In this document: piece by piece, positions 10,213 to 18,787 of the stretch | Position numbering within the stretch: position 1 is the stretch's first letter | Layout of the letters: the number at the start of each line of letters is the position of its first letter | NCBI GenBank assembly: GCA_019075865.1 | Contig: JAGXAN010000012.1 | Span: 1 to 64,000, forward strand | Direction: 5' to 3' | Source of the DNA: Hyphomicrobiales bacterium | Lineage (GTDB): Bacteria; Pseudomonadota; Alphaproteobacteria; Rhizobiales; Beijerinckiaceae | DNA length: 64,000 bases | Made by a program: the position numbers and the translations under genes | The notes under the pieces: model-generated | Told to the model about the DNA's origin: nothing | The model's database searches: none | What the model saw: the letters and a program-made list of their open reading frames with translations, nothing else

Positions 10213-12210
10213 GCCCTCGCTGGCGACTTCCACAATCTTCACAATATCGCCCATGATCGCGTTCAATTCGAAGTGCTTGGGGGTGAAAACCGCGGCAACA
10301 CCCGCGGCGCGCAGCTTCTGCTCGTCCTCTGGCGGAATGATGCCGCCAACCACCAGCGGCAAATGGGTGAGATTGCGCTCTTTCAGCCGCGCCAGAACAT
10401 CCAGCGCCAATGCCACATGCGAGCCGGAAAGAATCGACAGGCCGATGCAATGCACCTGTTCGCGCGCCGCTTTCTCGACCAATTCGGCCGGCGTCATGCG
10501 GATGCCGTCATAAATCACCTCCATGCCCGCATCGCGCGCCCGCACCGCAATCTGCTCGGCTCCGTTGGAATGGCCGTCCAGACCCGGCTTGCCCACCAGG
10601 AACGACAAGCGTCGCCCGAGCTTGTGGGAAACCCGCTCGACTTCGGCGCGGATAGCGTCGAGATCACCGGGCACCTGCCGCGCCTTTCCCGAAACGCCGG
10701 TCGGCGCGCGATATTCGCCAAAGCAGCCGCGCAAAGCCGCGCCCCATTCGCCGGTCGTCACCCCCGCCTTGGCGGCAGCAATGGAAGGCGGCATGATGTT
10801 GGCCCCGCTGCGCGCGGCGGCCCCAAGCGCTTCCAGTGCGGCTTTCACCGCCGCGGGGTCACGCTGGGCGCGCCATACGTTCAGCCGCGCGATCTGCTGC
10901 GCCTCGACATGGGGCGCGACCACCATGATCGCGCGCTCGCCGGTTGTCAGCGGAGAGGGTTCGCCGCCCTGAAAGCGGTTGACCCCGACCACGACCTGCG
11001 CCCCGCTCTCGATATTTTCGAGCCTTGTGGTGTTGCTTTCCACCAACCGGGTCTTGAGATAGCCAGATTCAACCGTCGCCACCGCACCGCCCAGCGCCGC
11101 AATCGCATCCAGTTCAGCCAGCGCGGCCGCCTTGAGTTCCGCCACCTTGCGCTCGACCGCGTGGCTGCCGTCAAACAGGTCGTCGTTTTCGAGTAGGTCG
11201 GTCTCGAACGCCATAATCTGCTGCATCCGCAGCGACCATTGCTGGTCAAACGGCCGTGGCAGGCCCAGCGCCTCGTTCCACGCCGGCAATTGCACGGCGC
11301 GCGCCCGCGCCTTTTTGGACAGCACCACGGCCAGCATTTCAATCAGGATACGGGTGACATTGTTCTCGGGCTGCTGCTCGGTCAGCCCCAGCGAATTCAC
11401 CTGCACGCCATAGCGGAATCGCCGCAGCTTCTCATTTTCAATGCCATAGCGCTCATGGGTGATTTCATCCCATAATTCGGCAAAGGCCCGCATTTTGCAC
11501 AATTCGGTGACAAAGCGCATGCCGGCATTGACGAAAAAGGAAATGCGCCCGACCACCTCGCCAAAAGCTTCGGCATCGACCTGGCCTGAAGCCTTCACCG
11601 AGTCGAGAATGGCAATGGCATTGGCCAGGGCATAGCTCAGTTCCTGAACCGGCGTCGCCCCGGCTTCCTGCAAATGATACGAGCAGACGTTGATCGGGTT
11701 CCATTTGGGCAGATCGGCGGTGGTAAAGACGATCAGATCGCGGGCAAGGCGAATGGAAGGCCCCGGCGGGAACACATAAGTGCCGCGCGACAGATATTCC
11801 TTCAAAATATCATTCTGCGTCGTGCCTTGCAGCTCGGTGCGCGCGGCACCCTGCTCATCAGCGGCAGCGATATAAAGCGCCATCAGCCACGGCGCGGTGG
11901 CATTGATGGTCATGGAGGTGTTCATTTTGGCAATGGGGATTTCGTGAAACAGGGTGCGCATATCACCCAGATGCGAGATCGGCACGCCCACCTTGCCCAC
12001 TTCCCCACGCGCCAGAGGATGGTCTGAATCATAACCCGTTTGCGTCGGCAAATCGAAAGCAATCGACAGGCCCGTCTGCCCTTTGGCAAGATTCGAGCGA
12101 TAGAGCAGATTGGAATCCGTGGCATTGGAGTGCCCGGCATAGGTGCGGAATATCCAGGGCTTTTCCGGCTTTACCATCGCAGCTTCACCGGTGCTTTTCT
12201 TGGCCGTCAT
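10207..12210 (-). CDS. ecm: Ethylmalonyl-CoA mutase
   Basis: Coenzyme-B12-dependent mutase of 667 residues, converting (2R)-ethylmalonyl-CoA to methylsuccinyl-CoA in the ethylmalonyl-CoA pathway for acetyl-CoA assimilation. It has the N-terminal TIM-barrel mutase region (FDLPTQTGYDSDHPLARGEV, GTTQNDILKEYLSRGTYVFP, NVCSYHLQEAGATPVQELSY) and a C-terminal cobalamin-binding domain with GKPGLDGHSNGAE (DxHxxG, the lower axial His) and later PLVVGGIIP. The sequence pattern is closer to MeaA/Ecm than to methylmalonyl-CoA mutase MutB. The start has GGGGAAAG about nine bases upstream. None of its pathway partners (ccr, mcd, mclA) is in the window, so the gene stands alone here. The symbol meaA is a synonym. 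Confidence 0.9.
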   Translation of the reverse strand: MTAKKSTGEAAMVKPEKPWIFRTYAGHSNATDSNLLYRSNLAKGQTGLSIAFDLPTQTGYDSDHPLARGEVGKVGVPISHLGDMRTLFHEIPIAKMNTSMTINATAPWLMALYIAAADEQGAARTELQGTTQNDILKEYLSRGTYVFPPGPSIRLARDLIVFTTADLPKWNPINVCSYHLQEAGATPVQELSYALANAIAILDSVKASGQVDAEAFGEVVGRISFFVNAGMRFVTELCKMRAFAELWDEITHERYGIENEKLRRFRYGVQVNSLGLTEQQPENNVTRILIEMLAVVLSKKARARAVQLPAWNEALGLPRPFDQQWSLRMQQIMAFETDLLENDDLFDGSHAVERKVAELKAAALAELDAIAALGGAVATVESGYLKTRLVESNTTRLENIESGAQVVVGVNRFQGGEPSPLTTGERAIMVVAPHVEAQQIARLNVWRAQRDPAAVKAALEALGAAARSGANIMPPSIAAAKAGVTTGEWGAALRGCFGEYRAPTGVSGKARQVPGDLDAIRAEVERVSHKLGRRLSFLVGKPGLDGHSNGAEQIAVRARDAGMEVIYDGIRMTPAELVEKAAREQVHCIGLSILSGSHVALALDVLARLKERNLTHLPLVVGGIIPPEDEQKLRAAGVAAVFTPKHFELNAIMGDIVKIVEVASEGL

Positions 12211-12348
12211 TGTGCAACTTTCCCCATTCGATCCGCCAGTCTACCATTATGCTGCAAAGCAGCATAGATGGCCGCACAACGGGGGGTCTGCGCAATTGGA
12301 ATGAGACCGACGGCGCGGACGCATGAGCGCTCCGTACAAATGGCGCCG

Positions 12349-12984
12349 TCAAACCTGCTGCTTGCGCGCGCTCTGCACCAGATCCAGCATATCTGCATAG
12401 TGCAATGCACCGGGAATGACGATTGGGCCCAGCAACATCACTGGCAGCACTTTCACATCCAAAGCCGCACCGCGCGCCATATTGGTCTTGATGCGATCAT
12501 CCATCGCGGGACTGTGCATGTCGCTCTGCATTTTCCCCCAGTCGAGGTTCAGCGCTGTGGCAGCCCGCTGCAACAGATCCATGTTGGGCCGCTCGAAATT
12601 GGCAAACAGCCATTTTTTGAATTCGGCATAATGGTTCTGCGCCTGCGCCGCCAGCAGCGCCCGTGCCGCCATTTCGCTGGGTCCGCCAAACAACGGATAA
12701 TCAACCGGCACATAGCGCAAGCCAGCATCCGCGGCCATCAGGCGGGTAATGCGCGGTTCCATCTGGCGGCAGGGCGGACAACGTATGTCATAGAAATCCA
12801 CAAGCGTGACATCGCCTTTGGGGTTTCCCATCACCGGATCGGTGGGCAAAATCAAATCCCTGGCGTTTTTGCCGCCATTGGTGGGGGAGGCTTGCGCCGT
12901 GCCGGTCAGCGCGGCGGTTGTTACCAGCGCGCTATTGGCCAAACCTGCCAGAAATGTGCGGCGCGATGACATGATGGATTTCAT
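12349..12984 (-). CDS. Tat-exported DsbA-like thioredoxin-fold protein
   Basis: About 211 residues. The N-terminus has a twin-arginine signal (SSRRTFLAGLANSALVTTAA). The mature part has a thioredoxin fold with FYDIRCPPCRQMEP (CPPC active site) and a cis-Pro region VLPVMLLG. Family members are periplasmic thiol oxidoreductases. Its place at the end of the soxR-transporter operon suggests it keeps Sox carrier or cytochrome thiols in the right redox state, a task done elsewhere by SoxV/SoxW/SoxS; this is inference. The start ATG 12984 follows AGAGGAAC and overlaps the TGA of the YeeE gene (ATGA), so the two are translationally coupled. Confidence 0.8.
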   Translation of the reverse strand: MKSIMSSRRTFLAGLANSALVTTAALTGTAQASPTNGGKNARDLILPTDPVMGNPKGDVTLVDFYDIRCPPCRQMEPRITRLMAADAGLRYVPVDYPLFGGPSEMAARALLAAQAQNHYAEFKKWLFANFERPNMDLLQRAATALNLDWGKMQSDMHSPAMDDRIKTNMARGAALDVKVLPVMLLGPIVIPGALHYADMLDLVQSARKQQV

Positions 12985-14084
12985 TCTGCGGTTCCTCTGT
13001 AAATAAGCAGGCTGTTTCGAAACGCCGGCAACCATTCGCCGGTCATGGTAAGTTCGAGGCCAAAACGGGCACCAAGGCTTATGGCAAACATCACAATGGG
13101 GGCAGAGATCGCCAGCGTCGATGCGGCCGACAGGCCCTGCCCGACGGTGCAGCCAACCGAAAGGATGCCGCCCGTTCCCATCATCATCGAACCGATCATG
13201 TGACGCTTCAATTCGCGCGGATCATCGCAGGCTTCCCAACGAAATTGCCGGGTGGCGGTGGCAACCAGAAACGACCCCAATATCACCCCTGCCACCGATC
13301 CAACCCCGAAGGTGATGGTCGAGCCGCTATAGGTCATCAGATACAGCAAGCTATTGCCGAGCGGTGCCACGAAGGTCGAAGACACCGGCGCAATCGGCTC
13401 GAACGGGTCGCTGCCAAAGACGCTTGAAGCCAGCCAGCCCAATACGATTGCCACGCCGACCAAGGTCGCCGACAGCACCAGTTTGGGCGAAGCGCGGAAG
13501 GCGCGGCTCTTGAGCACCCAGACCGCCAGCGCCAGAACGATGAGACCGGCAATCAGATTGTGCCAATTTTGACCAAAGGCCAGTTTGCCCATGTCGCCAA
13601 GCGAAAACGTATAGCCTTTGGGCAATGTCAGTGCCAAAGGGTCCATAAACCGCACCCGCAGCACGCCGGTAATACCGCTCATGGCGGCCATGGCCGAAAC
13701 GCCCATGACGAGAAAACCGACAATGGCGCGCAAATCGCCGCCGCCAATACGAACCAGCGTTCCATAGCCACAGGTACCGACCAATGCCATGCCCACGCCA
13801 AACAGCAGCCCGCCCACCACCGCACTGACCACGCTGAAACTGCTGGAAAGGTAGATCGAGCCATTAAGATGGATAATACCGAGCGCCGAAAGGCTTTGCG
13901 TGCCGGCAATGGAAATCGCCAATGCCAGCGCGAAAGCGCGCAAACGCCGACGGTCATTGGAGAAGAAACTGTCCTCCAGCATACCCAGAGTGCAGAACCT
14001 GCCGTAGCGACCCGCAAAACCCAGCATCAGGCCGCACACAAGCCCGCAAAGTGCCATCCAGGTGGAGGGCGCAATTTCGCTCAT
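12981..14084 (-). CDS. YeeE/YedE-family thiosulfate/sulfur transporter (SoxT-like)
   Basis: Inner-membrane protein of 367 residues with about nine to ten hydrophobic helices. It contains the paired sulf_transp motifs: GRYGRFCTLGMLED near the N-terminus, LVGTCGYGTLVRIGGGDLRA in the middle and SVGCTVGQGLSAAS near the end, each with the cysteine that passes thiosulfate or persulfide through TsuA-type carriers. This full-length form resembles SoxT encoded next to soxR in other Alphaproteobacteria. It sits between the ArsR regulator (21 bp) and the DsbA-like gene (4-bp overlap), so the three form one operon. Uptake of thiosulfate, or of sulfane sulfur as a signal for the regulator, are both plausible roles. 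Confidence 0.85.
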   Translation of the reverse strand: MSEIAPSTWMALCGLVCGLMLGFAGRYGRFCTLGMLEDSFFSNDRRRLRAFALALAISIAGTQSLSALGIIHLNGSIYLSSSFSVVSAVVGGLLFGVGMALVGTCGYGTLVRIGGGDLRAIVGFLVMGVSAMAAMSGITGVLRVRFMDPLALTLPKGYTFSLGDMGKLAFGQNWHNLIAGLIVLALAVWVLKSRAFRASPKLVLSATLVGVAIVLGWLASSVFGSDPFEPIAPVSSTFVAPLGNSLLYLMTYSGSTITFGVGSVAGVILGSFLVATATRQFRWEACDDPRELKRHMIGSMMMGTGGILSVGCTVGQGLSAASTLAISAPIVMFAISLGARFGLELTMTGEWLPAFRNSLLIYRGTAE

Positions 14085-14105
14085 GGTGGGTTCCTCCCCA
14101 ACCGG

Positions 14106-14465
14106 TCACGCTGTCTTGTTTTTTCCCAGCCGACCCTTTTTGCAAAACACGTCATAGACCGCAACCAGAATGGTGCGGACATCTTCATTGGCGAGCGAGT
14201 AATAGATGGCCTTGCCGTCGCGGCGCGTCGAAACAAAGCCATCCAGCCGCAATCGTGCCAATTGCTGCGAAACCGTGGACTGGCGCAGCAGCAGAAAATC
14301 TTCGAGCTCCGAGACCGACTTCTCGCCCTCGGCCAGAATGCACAAGATCAGCAGCCGTGACTCATGCGCCAGCGCTTTCAGAAAGTCTCCGGCTTGCCGT
14401 GCCTGGTCCACCATCAAATCAAGGTCGGAGACCTCTTCAAGCTCTTTGAGTTTTGGAAGTGCCAT
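14106..14465 (-). CDS. soxR: ArsR-family persulfide-responsive repressor (SoxR/SqrR/BigR-like)
   Basis: A 119-residue winged-helix repressor. The core reads ALAHESRLLILCILAEGEKS, QSTVSQQLARLRLDGFV and RRDGKAIYYSL. Two cysteines, C42 (LLILCIL) and C108 (VFCKKG), fall where SqrR/BigR proteins form the tetrasulfide link that senses reactive sulfur. It should repress the divergent sox operon and itself until persulfides appear. The start is set at ATG 14465 (MALPKLKEL); an alternative ATG lies nine codons upstream. Longer readings would cross its own likely promoter at 14505-14534 and are rejected. Assignment to this subfamily is strong; the name soxR follows the neighbouring genes. Confidence 0.88.
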   Translation of the reverse strand: MALPKLKELEEVSDLDLMVDQARQAGDFLKALAHESRLLILCILAEGEKSVSELEDFLLLRQSTVSQQLARLRLDGFVSTRRDGKAIYYSLANEDVRTILVAVYDVFCKKGRLGKNKTA

Positions 14466-14496
14466 TTTGCGAAACCCTAAAAAATAATCCATTTCA

Positions 14497-14591
14497 CGTA
14501 TCACGATATACGAATATGGTCTAGGGTCATTCAAAAATATATAGAAAAAACGGAATGTGACGGTTGACTCATATTCCAATTTCGGTATCTT
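14497..14591. promoter_or_regulatory. Divergent soxR/soxX promoters with operator-like repeats
   Basis: Rightward, TTGACT (14564-14569) and TATCTT (14586-14591) with a 16-base spacer form a likely soxX promoter. Leftward, TTGAAT (complement of 14529-14534) and TATATC (complement of 14505-14510), 18 apart, form a likely soxR promoter. A perfect 5-bp inverted repeat CGTAT-6-ATACG lies at 14497-14512 across the leftward -10. GAATATG at 14512-14518 is mirrored by CATATTC at 14570-14576 inside the rightward spacer. An ArsR-type dimer bound at these sites would block both promoters. Motifs are read directly; the binding is inferred. Confidence 0.6.
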
Positions 14592-14644
14592 AAGGGACTT
14601 AATCAATAGCTGGCAAAGCAATTGCCACTTCAAGGGATGGAAAC

Positions 14645-15157
14645 ATGATGCAAAGAAGCACACTGCGCCACATTGGTATCTATATGGTTGCAGCGCTTGC
14701 ATTATCCGGTTCGACGGCATTGGCTGCCGTAACCGCCGCGACACCGGCAGCGACGCCCGTTGCCGCGCCTGCCGATGCGCCCATCGTCCTGAAGGTCGTA
14801 GATGGTGGCATACCGGTATCCCTGACTGGAAAGCCGGGTGATGCGGTGACCGGCAAATCGGTGTTTATGGATCGCGGGCTTGGCAATTGCTATGCTTGCC
14901 ACACGGTCTCCCTGCTGAAGGATCAGCCCTTCCCTGGCGAGATTGGCCCGACGCTGGATGGTGTTGGCACCTTGCTCACCGTGCCGCAATTGCGCATGGT
15001 GGTATCCAACGCCAAGCTGATGTTTCCCGACACGATCATGCCCGCATTTCACAAGAATGCCGATCTGAAGGACGTAGCGGACAAATTCAAGGGCAAGCCG
15101 ATGTTGACCTCCCAGCAGGTTGAGGACGTGGTCGCGTTTCTGGCAACCCTTAAATAA
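14645..15157 (+). CDS. soxX: Sulfur oxidation c-type cytochrome SoxX
   Basis: A 170-residue periplasmic monohaem cytochrome, the small partner of SoxA in the SoxAX enzyme that couples thiosulfate to SoxYZ. An N-terminal signal peptide ends near ALAAVTA, followed by an Ala/Pro-rich linker. The haem site is NCYACHT (CxxCH, residues 82-86). The stretch NAKLMFPDTIMPAFHKN supplies the methionine ligand region typical of SoxX. First gene of the rightward operon, with GGGATGGAAAC just before the start. A small inverted repeat (CGGGC/GCCCG, 15163-15180) follows the stop and may adjust readthrough to soxY. Confidence 0.93.
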   Translation: MMQRSTLRHIGIYMVAALALSGSTALAAVTAATPAATPVAAPADAPIVLKVVDGGIPVSLTGKPGDAVTGKSVFMDRGLGNCYACHTVSLLKDQPFPGEIGPTLDGVGTLLTVPQLRMVVSNAKLMFPDTIMPAFHKNADLKDVADKFKGKPMLTSQQVEDVVAFLATLK

Positions 15158-15243
15158 TGATGCGGGCTTGAGCCTGCCCGGTTTGAGCCTGCATGGAATA
15201 GCTCTCATTTCATCATAAAACCAAAAGACCCAAGGAGTTGGAA

Positions 15244-15708
15244 ATGTTGACTGATTTATCGCGCCGCTCCGCACTCAAGGCTACGGGCCTGGTTGCGGGC
15301 GCGTCCATTCTGCCGGCACTGCCCGCACTCGCCGCTCCTGACACCGTGGCTGTCGCCATGGACGCCATCAAGAAATTGACGGGCGGCAAGGAACCGGTAA
15401 AGGGCAAGATCAAGCTCAACCTGCCGCAGATTGCGGAAAACGGCAATACAGTGCCGTTGGGCGTGACCGTTGACAGCCCGATGACAGTTGACAGCCATGT
15501 CGAGGAAATCACGGTATTCGTCACCAAGAACCCGCTGCCGATCGCCATTGCATTCCTGTTCACGCCGGAATCGGGCAAGGCAGAAGCCTCCACCCATATC
15601 CGCCTCGCTGGCACCCAGGACGTGATCGCTGTTGCCAAAATGAGCGACGGCACTTTCTGCATCGACACCAAGAATTGCAAGGTTACCATTGGCGGTTGCG
15701 GCGGCTAG
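15244..15708 (+). CDS. soxY: Sulfur carrier protein SoxY
   Basis: A 154-residue carrier that bears sulfur intermediates on its C-terminal cysteine. A twin-arginine signal (LSRRSALKATGLVAGAS) exports it, probably folded with SoxZ. The C-terminus is KVTIGGCGG, matching the invariant GGCGG swinging arm. Start ATG 15244 lies six bases after AAGGAG; a TTG two codons earlier is too close to that site. It is followed by soxZ after 48 bases. Confidence 0.95.
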   Translation: MLTDLSRRSALKATGLVAGASILPALPALAAPDTVAVAMDAIKKLTGGKEPVKGKIKLNLPQIAENGNTVPLGVTVDSPMTVDSHVEEITVFVTKNPLPIAIAFLFTPESGKAEASTHIRLAGTQDVIAVAKMSDGTFCIDTKNCKVTIGGCGG

Positions 15709-15756
15709 TCGCGCCACCCTGTGCCCTGTTCTAACTTTTAAGATTTGGAGAAAAAC

Positions 15757-16083
15757 ATGTCAGTTCCTCGTCTGCGCGTTCCAAAGACCGCAAAAAAAGG
15801 TGAAGTCATCACCATCAAGTCCCTGATCGAGCATCCCATGGAATCCGGCTTCCGCAAGGGCCCGGATGGCAAGATGGTGCCGCGCATGATCATCAACAAA
15901 TTCACGGCCAGCTTCAATGGCAAGCAATTTTTTGGGGCCAATATCCAGCCCAGCGTCTCGGCCAATCCCTACATCGAATTCGATGCCAAGATTGACGCCG
16001 ATGGCACCTTTGATTTCGCCTGGACCGATGACAAGGGTGTTGTGACCAAGGCTCAAGCCAAAATCACCGTCGCCGCAGCTTAA
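15757..16083 (+). CDS. soxZ: Sulfur carrier complex subunit SoxZ
   Basis: A 108-residue beta-sandwich partner of SoxY. Typical SoxZ stretches are seen: PKTAKKGEVITIKSLIEHPM, ESGFRK, IPRMIINKF-like RMIINKFTASFNGK, and the C-terminal WTDDKGVVTKAQAKITV. It has no signal peptide of its own, in keeping with co-export with SoxY through Tat. The start is at ATG 15757, eight bases after GGAG; the four-codon longer reading would begin inside the ribosome-binding site. Confidence 0.95.
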   Translation: MSVPRLRVPKTAKKGEVITIKSLIEHPMESGFRKGPDGKMVPRMIINKFTASFNGKQFFGANIQPSVSANPYIEFDAKIDADGTFDFAWTDDKGVVTKAQAKITVAAA

Positions 16084-16115
16084 AAAATAGATAAATAAAT
16101 AACGGAGGAAGCAAT

Positions 16116-16979
16116 ATGTCGGCAGGTAGGATCAAGCAGGTGCTCAGCGCCCTCGGCTTTGCAGCCATGGCCTTTGCCATGGTGCCAGCGGCAGCTTCGG
16201 CTGACGATGCGAAGCCGGCTGCCACTGAGGCCGCCTATGTTCCAAAGGGCATTCCAGCGCCCGCCGGCAGCGTCTTCAAGACATTGTTCTCCGGTTATCA
16301 GTTCCGCAGCGCAGACACCCGCGCCATGCAGGACGATGATTTCTCCAATCCGGGAATGCTCTCGGTTGAAGCTGCGACCTCCGAGTGGTCGCATGTCGAT
16401 GGCGAGGCCGGCAAGTCCTGCGCTTCCTGCCATGCCGATCCGGCCAAGACGATGCACGGCGTTGGCACCCACTATCCGCGCTGGAACAAAGTGCTGGAGC
16501 GCCCGGTCACGCTCGAACAGCAGATCAACCTCTGCCGCACCAATAATATGAAAGCCAAACCTTGGGCTTTCAACTCCGAAAACCTGACCAACATGACCAC
16601 TTTCGTGCGCTATCAGTCGCGCGGCTTGCCGGTGGCCGTCAAGGTCGACGGGCCGATGTCGGTCTGGTTCGACAAGGGCAAATCTCTATATTATCAGCGT
16701 ATTGGCCAACTCGACATGGCCTGTTCGAACTGCCACGAGAAATATTACGGCAAGCACATCCGCGCGGATCTGCTCAGCCAGGGTCAGACCAATGATTTCC
16801 CGACCTATCGCTTGAAGTCGCAGCATCTGGTTCCGGTCGAGAAGCGCTTTCAGGGCTGCATGGCCAAGGTGCGGGCCAAGCCCTATAAAATTTTCTCTGA
16901 CAATATGATCGCCCTGGAAGTCTATACGGCTTGGCGTGGCAATGGGCTGCCGGTGGAAACCCCCGGCGTCCGCAACTAA
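16116..16979 (+). CDS. soxA: Sulfur oxidation dihaem cytochrome SoxA
   Basis: A 287-residue catalytic subunit of SoxAX, which forms the thiosulfate-SoxY disulfide bond. The signal peptide ends near AASADDA. There are two CxxCH sites, CASCH at 102-106 and CSNCH at 203-207, so this is the dihaem type. C248 in RFQGCMAKVRAKPY is the active-site cysteine that carries the persulfide haem ligand. The C-terminal GNGLPVETPGVRN is typical. GGAGG lies seven bases before the start. It follows soxZ by 32 bases within the operon. Confidence 0.95.
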   Translation: MSAGRIKQVLSALGFAAMAFAMVPAAASADDAKPAATEAAYVPKGIPAPAGSVFKTLFSGYQFRSADTRAMQDDDFSNPGMLSVEAATSEWSHVDGEAGKSCASCHADPAKTMHGVGTHYPRWNKVLERPVTLEQQINLCRTNNMKAKPWAFNSENLTNMTTFVRYQSRGLPVAVKVDGPMSVWFDKGKSLYYQRIGQLDMACSNCHEKYYGKHIRADLLSQGQTNDFPTYRLKSQHLVPVEKRFQGCMAKVRAKPYKIFSDNMIALEVYTAWRGNGLPVETPGVRN

Positions 16980-17055
16980 CAAAAGAGTCCAAACGTGTTT
17001 CGTTGCTTGCCAGTTTGGCGGGCCGGCGGAGCCTTATCCAACGGGAAGTGAAATC

Positions 17056-18744
17056 ATGTTATCACGTCGCGAATTCGCACAGATTGCTGCTGCCACCATG
17101 GGCATTGCCAGTCTGCCGGTTGGCTCAACCCGGGCGCTGGCTCAGCAAAAGATGACCCAAGCCGATTTGCTTGATTTCAAATCCGTCGGCAATGTCACGC
17201 TGGTGCATGTCACCGACATTCACGGGCAATTGATGCCGACCTATTTCCGCGAACCCTCGGAAAACTATGGCGTGGGTGCTGACAAGGGTCAGCCGCCACA
17301 TATCACGGGCAAGGACTACCTCAGTCACTTTGGCGTCAAGGCGGGCTCTCCCACCGCCTATGCGCTGACTTGCGACGGCTTTGAGGGCCTTGCCCGTACC
17401 TATGGCAAAATCGGCGGCCTCGACCGCATCGCCACCGTGGTCAAAGCGATCCGGGCCGAGCGCGGCGACAAGATGGTGCTGCTCGATGGCGGTGACACCT
17501 TGCAGGGCTCCTGGGGTTCGTTGCAATCCAAGGGGCAGGACATGCTCGATTGCATGGCGCTGCTGAAGCCTGACGCGATGACCGCCCATTGGGAATTCAC
17601 CTATGGACAGGACCGCGTTCAGGAAATCGTCAAGAACCTCGCCTACCCCTTCCTCGCGATGAATGTGCATGACGCCCAATGGGGTGATCCGATATTCAAG
17701 CCGCAGGTGATGCTGGAGCGCGGCGGCGTCAAGATCGCTGTGCTGGGCCAGGCATTCCCCTTCTGCCCGATCGCCCACCCGCGTTACATGATGCCCGATT
17801 GGTCGTTCGGTATCCACGAAGGCGAAGTGCAAAAGCAGGTGGACGCTGCGCGCAAGGCCGGTGCCGGCCTCGTCGTGCTGCTTTCGCACAATGGCTATGA
17901 CGTCGACAAGAAACTCGCCTCGCGGATCAAGGGGCTGGATGTGGTTTTGACCGGCCACACCCACGATTCAACCCCGACCGTACAAATGGTTGGCAAGACC
18001 TTGATGGTCGCTTCCGGGTCCTCGGGCAAATTTGTGTCGCGCCTCGATCTGGACGTGCAGAACGGCGAGATCAAGAGCTTTGCCTATCGGCTGATCCCCA
18101 TGTTCGCCGATGTCATCGCCCCGGACGCCGAAATGGCAGCCAAGATCACGCAAGTGCGCAAGCCCTATGTGGAAAAGCTCAACACCGTGCTCGGCACCAC
18201 CGACTCGCTTTTGTATCGGCGCGGCAATTTCAATGGCACCATGGACGACATGATCTGCCAGGCGCTGCTGGAAGAACGCGACGCGGAAATCGCGCTCTCG
18301 CCGGGCTTCCGCTGGGGCACCAGCCTGCTGCCAGGCCAGAACATCACTTTTGATGATCTGGCCAATGAAACCGCCATCACCTACCCCACCTCCTACCGGA
18401 ATACGATGAGCGGTTCGCAGTTGAAGGATGTGCTGGAGGACATTGCCGACAACCTGTTCAACACCGACCCCTATTACCAACAGGGCGGCGACATGGTGCG
18501 CGTCGGCGGTCTCGGTTACACCATTGATATCAATCAAAAAATGGGCTCGCGCATTTCCAACATGGAAATTCTCAAAACCGGAAAAGCCATTGACCCGGCC
18601 ACCAATTATTCGGTCGCCGGTTGGGCCAGCGTCCAGAAGGACGTGAAAGGCCCTGCCATTTGGGATGTGGTTTCTGACCACCTCAAAAAGCACAAAACCG
18701 TGAAACTCGCCCCCAACCGCTCCGTCAAAGTGGTTGGTGCCTGA
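17056..18744 (+). CDS. soxB: Thiosulfohydrolase SoxB
   Basis: A 562-residue dimanganese enzyme that hydrolyses sulfate from the SoxY-bound thiosulfonate. A Tat signal (MLSRREFAQIAAATMG) directs it to the periplasm. The metallophosphatase-type metal motifs are HVTDIHGQLMP (D54, H56), LLDGGDTLQGS, and LLSHNGYDVDKKL followed by VVLTGHTHD. The C-terminal 5'-nucleotidase-like domain starts around residue 370. The start at ATG 17056 gives the Tat signal; a 40-codon longer frame would overlap the end of soxA and bury the signal, so it is rejected. Confidence 0.95.
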   Translation: MLSRREFAQIAAATMGIASLPVGSTRALAQQKMTQADLLDFKSVGNVTLVHVTDIHGQLMPTYFREPSENYGVGADKGQPPHITGKDYLSHFGVKAGSPTAYALTCDGFEGLARTYGKIGGLDRIATVVKAIRAERGDKMVLLDGGDTLQGSWGSLQSKGQDMLDCMALLKPDAMTAHWEFTYGQDRVQEIVKNLAYPFLAMNVHDAQWGDPIFKPQVMLERGGVKIAVLGQAFPFCPIAHPRYMMPDWSFGIHEGEVQKQVDAARKAGAGLVVLLSHNGYDVDKKLASRIKGLDVVLTGHTHDSTPTVQMVGKTLMVASGSSGKFVSRLDLDVQNGEIKSFAYRLIPMFADVIAPDAEMAAKITQVRKPYVEKLNTVLGTTDSLLYRRGNFNGTMDDMICQALLEERDAEIALSPGFRWGTSLLPGQNITFDDLANETAITYPTSYRNTMSGSQLKDVLEDIADNLFNTDPYYQQGGDMVRVGGLGYTIDINQKMGSRISNMEILKTGKAIDPATNYSVAGWASVQKDVKGPAIWDVVSDHLKKHKTVKLAPNRSVKVVGA

Positions 18745-18787
18745 ACCCGAATATAATGAGCCAAATCTCTAAACGTGGAGAATTTCA

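Noticed and set aside
10273-11196. A 307-codon plus-strand frame opposite ecm
   Set aside because: Antisense to a complete enzyme and rich in Arg/His/Gly; no start signal.
16936-17055. N-terminal extension of SoxB
   Set aside because: It would overlap soxA and push the Tat signal 40 residues inside; ATG 17056 is the better start.
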